DNA of 64,000 nucleotides from Prado023 sp964638055 (GCA_964638055.1 CAZWXF010000001.1:62001-126000); one strand, 5' to 3'; counted from the first letter of the stretch, positions 35,108-44,231 are shown. Notes: generated by a model not told the origin, from the sequence alone. Program-made: numbers and translations.

Positions 35108-35136
35108 GAGCCGGCGATCCACGGGTGGGCCGGCTC
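35108..35136 (+). terminator. Possible terminator between ftsQ and ftsZ
   Basis: An 8-bp stem, GAGCCGGC with GCCGGCTC, around a 13-nt loop, 120 nt after ftsQ. No U-tract. Confidence 0.35.
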
Positions 35137-35295
35137 CGCCAGGCCACGCGGCCCGGGCCCGCGTGGCCATCGACAACTACCAAATGCCCCGTGTCGTCAT
35201 GCATCCGGGGTCCCGCGACACGCCCGACACGCCGACGTGGCCGGGAATGCTTGAAACGCCCCCGGGAGGGCCCTAGGTTCCGGGTCAGCCATAGG

Positions 35296-35332
35296 TTGAC
35301 ATAACTCTAAGCCTCAGGTTGAGGGTGAGAGT
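35296..35332 (+). promoter_or_regulatory. ftsZ promoter region with TTGACA and an imperfect palindrome
   Basis: TTGACA at 35296-35301 is followed directly by an imperfect 13-3-13 inverted repeat (35304-35332; ACTCTAAGCCTCA, GGT, TGAGGGTGAGAGT, 2 mismatches). The AT-rich start of this block stands out from the surrounding GC. ftsZ begins about 100 nt later, so a separate ftsZ promoter with a transcribed, structured leader is likely. The rest of 34988-35295 has no gene I can support. Confidence 0.55.
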
Positions 35333-35429
35333 CGGGTCATCCAAGGGTGCAAAGGGCCTGGCCGGGGCACCGGCAGGCAGGCGAAGCGGAATACGAGAAG
35401 TGACCACATACCAAGTGAGGAGAGCCCAC

Positions 35430-36614
35430 GTGGCAGCCCCGCAGAACTACCTGGCAGTCATCAAGGTCGTCGGCATCGGGGGAGGCGGGGTGAACGCCGT
35501 CAACCGGATGATCGAGGTCGGACTCAAGGGTGTCGAGTTCATCGCGATCAACACCGATGCGCAGGCGCTCCTCATGAGCGACGCCGACGTCAAGCTCGAC
35601 ATCGGCCGCGAGCTCACCCGCGGCCTGGGGGCCGGGGCGGATCCCGAGGTCGGTCGCCAGGCCGCCGAGGACCATTCCGACGAGATCGAGGAGGTCCTCA
35701 AGGGCGCTGACATGGTCTTCGTCACCGCAGGCGAGGGTGGCGGCACCGGCACGGGAGGGGCCCCCGTCGTGGCACGCATCGCCAAGTCGCTCGGGGCGCT
35801 GACCATCGGCGTCGTGACCCGGCCCTTCGGCTTCGAGGGGCGGCGGCGCAGCGGCCAGGCGGACAACGGGATCGAGACTCTGCGCGCCGAGGTCGACACG
35901 CTCATCGTGATACCCAACGATCGGCTGCTCGCCCTGGCGGACCGTTCGATCTCGATGATCGACGCGTTCCGCGAGGCCGACACCGTCCTGCTGCAGGGCG
36001 TGTCGGGCATCACAGACCTCATCACCACTCCCGGCCTGATCAACCTGGACTTCGCCGACGTCAAGTCGGTGATGAACGGAGCAGGCTCGGCGCTCATGGG
36101 CATCGGCTCGTCCCGCGGCGACGACCGGGCCGTCGGCGCCGCGCAGGCAGCGATCGCCAGCCCGCTGCTGGAGGCCAGCATCGACGGCGCCCACGGTGTG
36201 CTGATGTCGATCGCCGGCGGGTCGGACCTGGGCCTGTTCGAGATCAACGAGGCGGCTCGCCTGGTGTCGGAGGCTGCCCACGCGGACGCCAACATCATCT
36301 TCGGCGCGGTCATCGACGACACGCTCGGCGACGAGGTGCGCGTGACCGTCATCGCGGCCGGGTTCGACGGCGGCCACCTGCCGACGCGCCGGGACTCGCT
36401 GGCGAATCGCCGATCGGGGGCCCCGGACGCGTCCCCGGCGCCGACGCGCCCCGAGACGCCGGCAATGGCCACGGTGGGCGCGCCCTCGCTGGCGATGCCC
36501 CCCGGCGTCCCACCGGCCGACCGCGGCGTCGACCTGCGCAACAACAACGGTGCCAGGCGCACGATCGCGTTCGACGACTCTGACGAGCTCGACGTCCCGG
36601 ACTTCCTGAAGTAG
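35430..36614 (+). CDS. ftsZ: Tubulin-like division GTPase FtsZ
   Basis: A 394-aa protein that forms the Z ring. It has the nucleotide-binding VVGIGGGGVNAVNRM, the tubulin signature GEGGGTGTGGAPV (about 101-113), synergy loop NLDFADVKSVM, and the C-terminal conserved peptide DELDVPDFLK, which docks on FtsW and SepF. I chose the GTG at 35430: GAGGAG lies 7-8 nt before it, and AAPQNYLAVIKVVG is the usual actinobacterial N-terminus. The variable linker (about 320-384) is Pro/Ala-rich. One oddity is an Arg-rich RRRSGQADNGIE in place of the more common KRRxxQAExGI. Confidence 0.96.
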   Translation: MAAPQNYLAVIKVVGIGGGGVNAVNRMIEVGLKGVEFIAINTDAQALLMSDADVKLDIGRELTRGLGAGADPEVGRQAAEDHSDEIEEVLKGADMVFVTAGEGGGTGTGGAPVVARIAKSLGALTIGVVTRPFGFEGRRRSGQADNGIETLRAEVDTLIVIPNDRLLALADRSISMIDAFREADTVLLQGVSGITDLITTPGLINLDFADVKSVMNGAGSALMGIGSSRGDDRAVGAAQAAIASPLLEASIDGAHGVLMSIAGGSDLGLFEINEAARLVSEAAHADANIIFGAVIDDTLGDEVRVTVIAAGFDGGHLPTRRDSLANRRSGAPDASPAPTRPETPAMATVGAPSLAMPPGVPPADRGVDLRNNNGARRTIAFDDSDELDVPDFLK

Positions 36615-36625
36615 TTCCGCCCGCG

Positions 36626-37495
36626 ATGATCCACGAGCGCCTCGACCTCACCCTCCCCGGTGGGGTCGGGGCGCATCTGGTCTTCACGGACCGGGGGATG
36701 CGACGGGCGGGACGTCCCGCTGGGCACATCTCGGCGTCGGGGGTGGCGTCCGCGTCCGACGAGGTCCGGCAGCTCGGGGCGTCGGGCTCGACCATCGTCG
36801 AGACCGGGCACGCGGCGTCCGCGACCGGCGCACGACGGCCGTACGAGCAGGCCAACGTCGGCTCTCACGTCGGCGACGACCCGGACCACGTCCGGGCGAA
36901 CCGCGCCGAGCTCGCGCACCTGATGGGAGTCGGCCCGGGCCAGATGGCCATCATGCGGCCCGACCACGGTCGCGGGGTCGCCGTGATCCGCGAGCCCGCC
37001 GGGATCGATCCCGAGGAGGAGGTGGCCGACGTGGACGCCCTGGTGACCGATCGCCCGGGCGTGGCGCTCGTGGCCCTGGGAGCGGATTGTGCCCCGGTGC
37101 TGCTCGTGGGGCGACGGGCCGTCGCAGCGGTCCACAGCGGGTGGCGCGGGCTGATGGTCGATGTGGTCGGTGCGGCCATGGAGCACCTCACGGAGCTGGA
37201 CCCGGGACCATTCCAGGCCGTGATCGGCCCCGCGATCTGCGGAGGGTGCTACGCGGTCCCGCCGGAGCGGGCGGATCTCGTGGCCGGCGGGCGGCCAGAG
37301 GCGGTCGTCACGGCCAGGGATGGCCAGCCCGGCATCGACCTGCGCCGCGGCCTGAGCGCGAGGCTCGCGGAGCTGGGCGTCGGTGCACGGCTCGTCGGGG
37401 GTTGCACCCTGGAGGACCCTGCCCTGTTCTCGCATCGGCGCCTGGCGCCCACGGGTCGCCAGGCCGGAGCTGTCGTCCTGTGCGGGGGTCCGTGA
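36626..37495 (+). CDS. pgeF: Peptidoglycan editing factor PgeF (YfiH/YlmD, DUF152 laccase-like)
   Basis: A 289-aa protein. The family removes wrongly incorporated stem-peptide amino acids (an amidase); older names call it polyphenol oxidase. The metal/active-site set is visible: GADCAPVLL (Cys), AAVHSGWRG (His) and GPAICGGCYAVP, as well as NVGSHVGDDPDHVRANR. Between FTDR and EQANVGSHVGDD lies about 48 residues where the family normally has about a dozen. The insert is rich in Ala, Ser and Gly and lacks the usual GGVS-like motif. It follows ftsZ by 11 nt and overlaps yggS. Confidence 0.88.
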   Translation: MIHERLDLTLPGGVGAHLVFTDRGMRRAGRPAGHISASGVASASDEVRQLGASGSTIVETGHAASATGARRPYEQANVGSHVGDDPDHVRANRAELAHLMGVGPGQMAIMRPDHGRGVAVIREPAGIDPEEEVADVDALVTDRPGVALVALGADCAPVLLVGRRAVAAVHSGWRGLMVDVVGAAMEHLTELDPGPFQAVIGPAICGGCYAVPPERADLVAGGRPEAVVTARDGQPGIDLRRGLSARLAELGVGARLVGGCTLEDPALFSHRRLAPTGRQAGAVVLCGGP

Positions 37496-38208
37496 TGGTC
37501 ACGTCACGGCGCGCCGAGCTGGCAGCGAACCTCGCTCGGGCACGCGGGAGGATCGCGGCCGCCTGCGCCGCGGCCGGCCGCTCGCCGCAGGGCGTGACAC
37601 TGGTGGCCGTCACCAAGACGTGGCCGATCCAGGACATCGCCGCGCTGGCTGACCTCGGTGTCCGGGACTTCGGGGAGAACCGCGATCAGGAGGCCCGGCG
37701 CAAGGCCCAGGAGCTCGCGGGCCTCCCCATCACCTGGCACTTCGTCGGGCAGGTGCAGCGGAACAAGGCTGCCTCGGTCGCTTCATACGCCGACATCGTC
37801 GAGTCTGTCGACCGACTCCCCCTCGTCGGGGCTCTGGATGTCGGGGCGTCGCGTGCCGGGCGTCGGATCGGAACGTGCATCCAGGTGAGCCTGGCCCCTG
37901 ACGAGGACCGCGGCAGCGCCGCTCGCGGTGGAGCCAGGCCGGCCGACGTCGAGACCCTGGCCGGGGCTGTCGAGGCCGCTTCCTGCCTGGACCTGCGCGG
38001 TGTCATGGCTGTAGCGCCGCTCGGGGCAGATCCCGTCGGAGCCTTCGAGCGCCTGGGCCGGATGCACCGAGCGCTGCTTCGGGATCACCCGGACGCGTGG
38101 ATGGTCTCGGCCGGCATGTCCTCTGACCTGGAGGCCGCCATCGCCTGCGGGGCGACACACGTAAGGCTGGGCAGCGCGCTGCTCGGGCACCGAGAATCCC
38201 TCAAGTAA
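37495..38208 (+). CDS. PLP homeostasis protein, YggS/YlmE family
   Basis: A 237-aa alanine-racemase-fold, PLP-binding protein without known catalysis that buffers pyridoxal phosphate. The PLP Lys lies in LVAVTKTWP (about residue 42). Also FGENRDQEARRKAQEL, WHFVGQVQRNKA, and the C-terminal SAGMSSDLEAAIACGATHVRLGSALLG (family: MGMSxDxxxAIxxGxTxVRxGxxIFG). The start is either the GTG at 37492 (GTGA overlap with pgeF) or the ATG at 37495; I list the ATG. It is a standard partner of pgeF and sepF downstream of ftsZ. Confidence 0.92.
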   Translation: MVTSRRAELAANLARARGRIAAACAAAGRSPQGVTLVAVTKTWPIQDIAALADLGVRDFGENRDQEARRKAQELAGLPITWHFVGQVQRNKAASVASYADIVESVDRLPLVGALDVGASRAGRRIGTCIQVSLAPDEDRGSAARGGARPADVETLAGAVEAASCLDLRGVMAVAPLGADPVGAFERLGRMHRALLRDHPDAWMVSAGMSSDLEAAIACGATHVRLGSALLGHRESLK

Positions 38209-38211
38209 CCT
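38206..38211 (+). promoter_or_regulatory. Possible -10 element for sepF-yggT
   Basis: TAACCT, overlapping the yggS stop codon, about 55 nt before sepF. It would give sepF its own promoter in addition to read-through. Confidence 0.35.
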
Positions 38212-38266
38212 AGCGCCACGACCGCAAGGCCCCCAGGGACCGGGCGGCTGGCAAGAAGGAGCTGAC

Positions 38267-38920
38267 ATGGCCGGCACGATGCGAAAGATGGCCGTCTACC
38301 TCGGTCTGGTCGAGGACGACCTCGAGGACGTCTATGACGAGATCGCCGACGACGAGCCGGCTCCCGTCCGCCCGCGGGAACCCCAGCCCATGACCAGCCA
38401 GCCCCGTGTCGACGTGCGGACGCCCGATCCCAGGGCCGTGGACGTCCGGGCTGAGCGCGAGCCCGCCGCCGAGTCGCGCGGCTACCGTCCCGCATCCGAG
38501 CCCCGGGCCCGCACCGCGCCCACGTTCGCCACGAGGGCGCCCAGCACGGCCGCGCCGGTGCCAGCCGTTGCCGTGACCGCGCCGCAGGGATCCCGGGAGC
38601 GTTCGCAGGGGGCCCGACCGAGCAGCCCGAGCGGCGCGGACGTGCACCGCATCACTGCTCAGCATCCACGCAGCTACAACGATGCGCGTCGGATCGGGGA
38701 GGAGTTCCGAGAGGGCACGCCGGTGATCATCAATCTGACCGGGATGGAGGACCGCGACGCCAAGCGCATCGTCGACTTCGCCGCCGGCCTCGTCTTCGGG
38801 CTCCACGGATCCATCGAGCGCATCACCAACAAGGTGTTCCTGCTCTCGCCCGCCAACGTCGACGTCGGGGCCGAGGCCCGGGCGCAGATCGCGCAGGATG
38901 GCTTCTTCAATCAGAGTTGA
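38267..38920 (+). CDS. sepF: Cell division protein SepF
   Basis: A 217-aa membrane anchor for the Z ring. The N-terminal amphipathic helix (MAGTMRKMAVYLGLVEDD) binds lipid; a Pro/Arg/Ala-rich linker (about 25-125) follows; and the C-terminal FtsZ-binding domain is typical (YNDARRIGEEFREGTPVIINLTGMEDRDAKRIVDFAAGLVFGLHGSIERITNKVFLLSPANV). AAGGAG lies 5 nt before the ATG. In actinobacteria lacking FtsA, SepF is the main Z-ring tether. Confidence 0.95.
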   Translation: MAGTMRKMAVYLGLVEDDLEDVYDEIADDEPAPVRPREPQPMTSQPRVDVRTPDPRAVDVRAEREPAAESRGYRPASEPRARTAPTFATRAPSTAAPVPAVAVTAPQGSRERSQGARPSSPSGADVHRITAQHPRSYNDARRIGEEFREGTPVIINLTGMEDRDAKRIVDFAAGLVFGLHGSIERITNKVFLLSPANVDVGAEARAQIAQDGFFNQS

Positions 38921-38923
38921 TGC

Positions 38924-39208
38924 ATGAACGTCCTGGTCTCCCTCGCCTCCGCAGCGATCACGGTCTTCCTGCTGCTCCTCATCGCCCGAATGATCATCTC
39001 GTTGATCGTCGTCTTCGCGAGGGACTACCAGCCCACCGGTCCAGTGGTCGTGGTCTTCGAATCCGTCATGATCGCCACCGACCCGCCGCTGAAGCTCTTC
39101 CGGCGCTTCATCCCAAGACTGCGGATCGGCCAGGTCCAGTTCGATCTCGCCTTCCTGGTCCTGTTCATCGCCCTGCAGGTGTGTCTGCGCCTGCTGGCCT
39201 CCGTCTGA
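38924..39208 (+). CDS. YggT family membrane protein
   Basis: A 94-aa protein with two hydrophobic segments (VSLASAAITVFLLLLIARMIISLIVVFA and DLAFLVLFIALQVCLRLLASV) flanking DPPLKLFRRFIPRLRIGQVQFD, the conserved YggT loop. Function is unclear; it is a constant neighbour of sepF. Its ATG lies 3 nt after the sepF stop. In most actinobacteria divIVA comes next; here a minus-strand gene does instead. Confidence 0.92.
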   Translation: MNVLVSLASAAITVFLLLLIARMIISLIVVFARDYQPTGPVVVVFESVMIATDPPLKLFRRFIPRLRIGQVQFDLAFLVLFIALQVCLRLLASV

Positions 39209-39292
39209 TCCGGGCGGTCGCTCCCGGGCGCGGCGCTTCCGGCTGACTCGGCGCGGTGACCCGGGCGCCCGCTCGCCGACCCCGCCGGAACG

Positions 39293-40831
39293 TCAGCCAC
39301 CGATCTCGCCGCGTGGGGCCCCTCCACCGGGCGCCAGCCTCGAGCGCCGGAACTCGTCAGCGGCGCGCTCGCCCGCGCGTCTGCTGGCCGCCGCGGACGC
39401 GGCGGCGGTGGCCGAACGGCGCCAGCTTCCCCGCGCGGCGCTCACACGCCGGTAGTAGTCGGTGACCGCCATGTCCCGAGCGCGCAGCGCCAGGGCGACG
39501 CGCTCCCGCTCCTGGCCGTCCGATCCGACGCCCCGGGATGCGGGGTGATCCTCTCGACCGTGCTCCAGGCCCGCACCGTCCTGCGGACCCGGAGCGCTGC
39601 GCTGCCCGCACGCTGTGCCCGAGGGGCCGGCCCGCTCCTGGTGCGCCTGGGACGACACGCTGGCCAGCCGCTGCCCGAGGCGATGGGTGAACCCCAGGCA
39701 GAAGGCGTTGCGCGCGATGACCGCCGTGACCGGTCGGGGGGTTGCTGACCCGGGGGCCAGGTAGCCAGTGCCCTCCCACGAGCGTGACCGCACGTGCAGG
39801 GTGGCCCGGTCGAGCATCATCACGGCGGCGGTCGCATACAGGGATTCGACCTGGTCGAGATCCCCGGGGATGCCGTACACGAGGGCGTACGTGGACCCCG
39901 GCCCCACATCGACCCGGACTCCGAAGGTCGACGAGATCACGCAGAGCAGCTCGGTCAGCTGCTTGTTCTGCGGGCTTCGCGGAGCTCCGATGGTCAGCAT
40001 CCGGTGCGATGGTCCCGCCGACGGCGCACCGGAGCTGGCCGCGAGCGCCGCGACCGCCATGTCGATGCTGTGACGCTGGGCCACCAGGGCGGCCTTCGCG
40101 ACGTATGCCTCAGCCTCGTCGGCGTTGTCGGTGCCCTGGGCCTTGGCCAGGAGGGCGGCCACCCGCGCCAGCTGACCCTCGGGGCCCGGCCTCGACCGTG
40201 CGTCGGGCAGCTCGTCCAGCGGGGCGATCAGGGTGCGCAGCAGGTGCCCCGCCCCGGGCCCGAGGTGCTCGCGGTAGAGGTCCGTGAGGACCTGGCGGAA
40301 GGTCGGGCCGTGACCGGGCTCACTGGCCAGGTGGTGTGCGATCTCGTGGAGCAGGACCGGCGCGGTCAGGGCCCACCTGCCGCGGGGGTCGGCCAGCGGG
40401 ACGCGGATCTCGCCAGCGCGGCTCTGGCCGTCCGCGACCGGCGACCCCACCGACGACGACCCCACCGACGGTGGGGCGATCCGGCGGCGGTAGGACGCCC
40501 GGCGGAAGCCCCGGGCCGGGACGACGCGCACCGGGCCAGCATCCGGACTGTACGAGGTGCTCGAGGGCGCGGCGAGGATGCGGTCCACGAACCGTTGCAT
40601 GGATTCGATCGTCGCGAAGCTCACGATCGCCGGGAGGACGAGGACATCCCCGGCCACCCGGACGCGGCGATCGGCCCGGGCCATGACGCGGGCAACCGTG
40701 TCCTCGGCTTGGTAGACGACCCCGCGACCGCGGTCCACACGCGGATCGCTGCTCGCCGCGCAGTGCTCGCCGCTCGACGGGTGGCCCGCCTGACGGCCCT
40801 GCCGCAGCTCCCAGTCCGTTGCTCCTGTCAT
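39293..40831 (-). CDS. TIGR04338-type putative metallohydrolase fused to DUF2786
   Basis: A 512-aa protein. The N-terminal half (about 25-200) carries a gluzincin-like metal site, LLHEIAHHLASEPGHGPTFRQVLTDLY, with HExxH and a downstream His, like the TIGR04338 putative metallohydrolases of actinobacteria. Residues about 222-265 (RVAALLAKAQGTDNADEAEAYVAKAALVAQRHSID) match DUF2786, and a further conserved domain follows (about 280-370). The C-terminal ~120 residues are Arg/Ala-rich and low in complexity. Substrate and role are unknown. It is convergent with yggT and occupies the place where divIVA is expected. Confidence 0.7.
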   Translation of the reverse strand: MTGATDWELRQGRQAGHPSSGEHCAASSDPRVDRGRGVVYQAEDTVARVMARADRRVRVAGDVLVLPAIVSFATIESMQRFVDRILAAPSSTSYSPDAGPVRVVPARGFRRASYRRRIAPPSVGSSSVGSPVADGQSRAGEIRVPLADPRGRWALTAPVLLHEIAHHLASEPGHGPTFRQVLTDLYREHLGPGAGHLLRTLIAPLDELPDARSRPGPEGQLARVAALLAKAQGTDNADEAEAYVAKAALVAQRHSIDMAVAALAASSGAPSAGPSHRMLTIGAPRSPQNKQLTELLCVISSTFGVRVDVGPGSTYALVYGIPGDLDQVESLYATAAVMMLDRATLHVRSRSWEGTGYLAPGSATPRPVTAVIARNAFCLGFTHRLGQRLASVSSQAHQERAGPSGTACGQRSAPGPQDGAGLEHGREDHPASRGVGSDGQERERVALALRARDMAVTDYYRRVSAARGSWRRSATAAASAAASRRAGERAADEFRRSRLAPGGGAPRGEIGG

Positions 40832-41009
40832 GCCCGCACCCTGCCATGGGGGTCCGACATCGACCGAGGATCCCCGTCCACAGGCTTCACCGGTGGCCCT
40901 CGGGGAGCGGCGGTCCGGATGTGATCACGAGGCGCCGGAGTCCGATCCGAGCCTCGCAGGCCTCAGCGGGGCCAGCCCTCCCCGCTACGCAGGGCCCAAC
41001 GAGCCGGGC

Positions 41010-44000
41010 CTACGCCCGGCGAAGCGCGTACCGCAGCCCCAGCTCGACGTCCTCGCCGGAGTGCCCGTCCTCGAGGACAGCGCCGTCCAGCGCGACTGCG
41101 ACAGCCAGCACCTCGCGAGCGATCGTCGGGCTGTGCTGGGCAAGCGCCGCGGCCAGCGGCGAACCCTCCGGTGCCGACAGCCAGAGCTCGATGCGGTCGC
41201 TGACATCCAGCCCGGCGGCCTTCCGTGCGTCCTGGACGAGCCGGACCACCTCACGGGCCAGGCCGCGCTGGATCAGGTCCGGGGTGAGCGTGAGGTCGAG
41301 GGCCAGGGTCTCCCCGGCGTCGGTGGCCACCGCCCAACCCTCGCGGGGGGTCTCGGTGATGATCACGTCGTCCGGACCGATCTGAACCTCGTGGCCGTCG
41401 ACGAGCACGCTGGCCGATCCCCGGGCGCGCAGCTGGTTGGCCAGGACCGTCGGATCGGCGGCGACGACCGCCGCTGCCACGGGTTGCGTGCCCTTGCCGA
41501 AGCGACGTCCGAGCGAGCGGAAGTTCGCCCTGACCCCGACGTGCACCAGATCCTCCTCGGCCCCGGACTCGCGGCTGCCCAGGCCCACGACGCTACCTAC
41601 GTTGAGCTCCTCGGCCAGCTGGTCGCGAAGCTCGACGGGCACCTGCCCCCACCCCGGCGCCGAGACGAGCGCCCGCCCGAGGGGCTGCCGAGTGCGGACC
41701 CGGCCCTCGGCACGGGCCCCTCGACCCAGCTCGACGAGGCGGCGCACGAGGGCGACCTGCTCGGCCAGCCCGGCGTCGGCCCCCGCACCTGAGTCGTCGG
41801 GCCAGTCCTGCAGGTGCACCGAGTCGTCCGGCCCGGCCGCGAACAGGTCCAGCCAGACCTGCTCGGTCACGAACGGCGTGAAGGGGGCGAGCAGGAGGGT
41901 CACGGTCCGCAGGCACTCGTGCAGGGTCTGCAGCGCGGCGGGCTCGCCCTCCCAGAAGCGGCGTCGCGAGCGGCGCACGTACCAGTTGGACAGGTCGTCG
42001 ATGTAGGTGGCCAGCAGGCGCCCGGCCCGCTGCGTGTCGAAGACCTCGAGCGCGGCGGTCACCTCGGCGGACAGGCGGCTGGCCTCGGCCAGGGCCCACC
42101 GGTCCAGGACGGGGCGCTCGGCCACGGCGGGGGCGTCCCCGGTGTCCGGCACGAAGCCGGCGGATCGCGCGTAGAGCGACTGGAAGGAGACCGTGTTCCA
42201 GTACGTGAGCAGCGTCCGGCGCACGACGTCGCCGATCGCGGCATGCCCGACCCGGCGGGCCTGCCACGGCGACCCGGCGGCGAGCATGAACCAGCGGACG
42301 GCATCGGCGCCGTGCTCGTCCATGAGGCCGATCGGGTCCAGCACGTTGCCCAGGTGCTTGCTCATCTTGCGGCCCTCCTCGTCGAGGATGTGGCCGAGGA
42401 CGAGCACCGTCCGGTACGACGACTGGTCGAACACCAGCGTGCCGATCGCCATGAGTGTGTAGAACCAGCCGCGGGTCTGGTCGATCGCCTCGCAGATGAA
42501 GTCGGCCGGGTACCTGGTGTCGAACAGCTCGCGTCCGGCATGCGGGAAGCCCCACTGTGCGAAGGGCATCGCGCCGCTGTCGTACCAGCAGTCGATGACC
42601 TCGGGCACGCGTGTCGCCGTGCCGCCGCACTGCGGGCAGGGCAGCGTCACGTCATCGACGAACGGCCGGTGCGGGTCGAGCTCGCTGAGGTCCTGGCCCG
42701 CCAGCTCGCCCAGCTCGGCCAGCGACTCGACGACGGTCAGGTGGTCGTCCGGACAGCGCCAGATCGGCAGCGGGGTTCCCCAGTAGCGGTTGCGCGAAAG
42801 CGCCCAGTCGACGTTGTTCTCCAGCCAGTCACCGTACCGGCCCCACTTGATCGTGCCGGGGTGCCACGTCGTCGACTCGTTCTCGCGGACCAGGGCGTCC
42901 TTGATGGCGGTGGTACGGATGTACCAGGACGGCTGCGCGTAGTAGAGCAGCGGCGTGTGGCAGCGCCAGCAGTGCGGGTACGCGTGCTCGTAGGCCTCCT
43001 GGCGGAAGAGCAGGCCGCGCGCGGCGAGGTCGGCGACGAGCTCCTTGTCGGCTGTCTTGAAGAACAGCCCCCCGACCAGGCCGACCGTCTCCTCGAACGT
43101 GCCGTCGGGACGCAGCGGGTTGACCACGGGCAGGCCGTAGCTCCGGCAGGAGATGAGGTCGTCAGCCCCGAAGGCGGGGGCCTGGTGGACCAGGCCGGTG
43201 CCGTCGGAGGTCGTCACGTAGTCGGCCAGGATCACGTAGTGCGCGTCCGGGATGGCTACGAGGTCGAAGGGCCGGGAGTAGTGGGACCGCTCGAGCTCGG
43301 TGCCCGGGAACGTCGCCAGAACCTCGTGGCCCTCGGGCAGCTTCGACTCGCGCAGCGCCTCGGCGATGACGAGCAGCTCGGAGCCGCCGTGGCCGTCGGG
43401 AACCCGGACGACCTGGTACTGCGCGTCGGGCCGGACCGCCACGGCCGTGTTGCTGACCAGGGTCCAGGGGGTCGTGGTCCATGCCAGCAGGCTCACGCCG
43501 GGGAACCGCTCGGCGATCGCGCCGCTGGTCAGGGGCATCCGCACGTACACCGACGGGTCGACCACGTCCTCGTATCCCTGCGCGAGCTCATGGTCGGACA
43601 GGCCCGTCCCGCAGCGGGGGCAGTAGGGGCTGACGCGATGGTCCTGGACGAGCAGCCCCTTGCCGAAGATGCGCTTGAGCGACCACCAGACACTCTGCAC
43701 GTAGCCGGCGTCCATCGTCCAGTAGGCCTGGTCCATGTCCACCCAGTAGCCCATGCGCTCGGTGAGCACGGCGAACTCGTCGACGTGGCGCAGCACCGAC
43801 TCGCGACAGCGCTCGTTGAAGCGGGCCACGCCGTAGGCCTCGATGTCCGCCTTGCCGGAGAACCCGAGCTCGCGCTCGACGGCGAGCTCCACAGGAAGCC
43901 CATGGCAGTCCCAGCCGGCCTTGCGGTCCACCCGCAGGCCACGCATGGTCTGGAAGCGGGGGAAGACGTCCTTGAAGACTCGGGCTTCGACGTGATGGGT

Positions 44001-44204
44001 GCCGGGCTTGCCGTTCGCGGTCGGGGGGCCCTCGTAGAACGTCCACTCCGGCGCCCCCTGACGCCGGGCCAGCGAGCGGTGGAACACGTCATGCTCGGTC
44101 CAGTGGGCCAGGATGCGCCGGTCGAGGGCGGGCAGGTCGACCCGTGGCGGGACAGCCGCGTAGCCGCGCGCCCGGGGCGCGTTGAGGTTCGGGCTCATCA
44201 TCAC
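41010..44204 (-). CDS. ileS: Isoleucyl-tRNA synthetase
   Basis: A 1064-aa class I synthetase. The HIGH-type motif appears within EGPPTANGKPGTHH (about 58-71) and KMSKH near residue 615. The CP1 editing domain contains LAWTTTPWTL, the anticodon-binding domain follows, and a long C-terminal region ends the protein. The length fits the longer, eukaryote-like IleS type rather than the ~930-aa type; other actinobacteria also have the long type. The ATG triplet at the start (MMMSP) is preceded by GAGGAC. The leader is only about 20-30 nt from TAGAAT (44237-44232). Confidence 0.95.
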   Translation of the reverse strand: MMMSPNLNAPRARGYAAVPPRVDLPALDRRILAHWTEHDVFHRSLARRQGAPEWTFYEGPPTANGKPGTHHVEARVFKDVFPRFQTMRGLRVDRKAGWDCHGLPVELAVERELGFSGKADIEAYGVARFNERCRESVLRHVDEFAVLTERMGYWVDMDQAYWTMDAGYVQSVWWSLKRIFGKGLLVQDHRVSPYCPRCGTGLSDHELAQGYEDVVDPSVYVRMPLTSGAIAERFPGVSLLAWTTTPWTLVSNTAVAVRPDAQYQVVRVPDGHGGSELLVIAEALRESKLPEGHEVLATFPGTELERSHYSRPFDLVAIPDAHYVILADYVTTSDGTGLVHQAPAFGADDLISCRSYGLPVVNPLRPDGTFEETVGLVGGLFFKTADKELVADLAARGLLFRQEAYEHAYPHCWRCHTPLLYYAQPSWYIRTTAIKDALVRENESTTWHPGTIKWGRYGDWLENNVDWALSRNRYWGTPLPIWRCPDDHLTVVESLAELGELAGQDLSELDPHRPFVDDVTLPCPQCGGTATRVPEVIDCWYDSGAMPFAQWGFPHAGRELFDTRYPADFICEAIDQTRGWFYTLMAIGTLVFDQSSYRTVLVLGHILDEEGRKMSKHLGNVLDPIGLMDEHGADAVRWFMLAAGSPWQARRVGHAAIGDVVRRTLLTYWNTVSFQSLYARSAGFVPDTGDAPAVAERPVLDRWALAEASRLSAEVTAALEVFDTQRAGRLLATYIDDLSNWYVRRSRRRFWEGEPAALQTLHECLRTVTLLLAPFTPFVTEQVWLDLFAAGPDDSVHLQDWPDDSGAGADAGLAEQVALVRRLVELGRGARAEGRVRTRQPLGRALVSAPGWGQVPVELRDQLAEELNVGSVVGLGSRESGAEEDLVHVGVRANFRSLGRRFGKGTQPVAAAVVAADPTVLANQLRARGSASVLVDGHEVQIGPDDVIITETPREGWAVATDAGETLALDLTLTPDLIQRGLAREVVRLVQDARKAAGLDVSDRIELWLSAPEGSPLAAALAQHSPTIAREVLAVAVALDGAVLEDGHSGEDVELGLRYALRRA

Positions 44205-44231
44205 GTCCTCGCGATCGTGGGAATGGCCCAG

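Noticed and set aside
34988..35429. A small gene between ftsQ and ftsZ
   Set aside because: Frames of 75-95 codons exist but are Arg/Gly/Pro-rich, have no ribosome site and overlap the hairpin and promoter elements.
37087..37494. Extended YggS start within pgeF
   Set aside because: The upstream frame is the shadow of pgeF; YggS similarity starts at the overlapping ATG/GTG.
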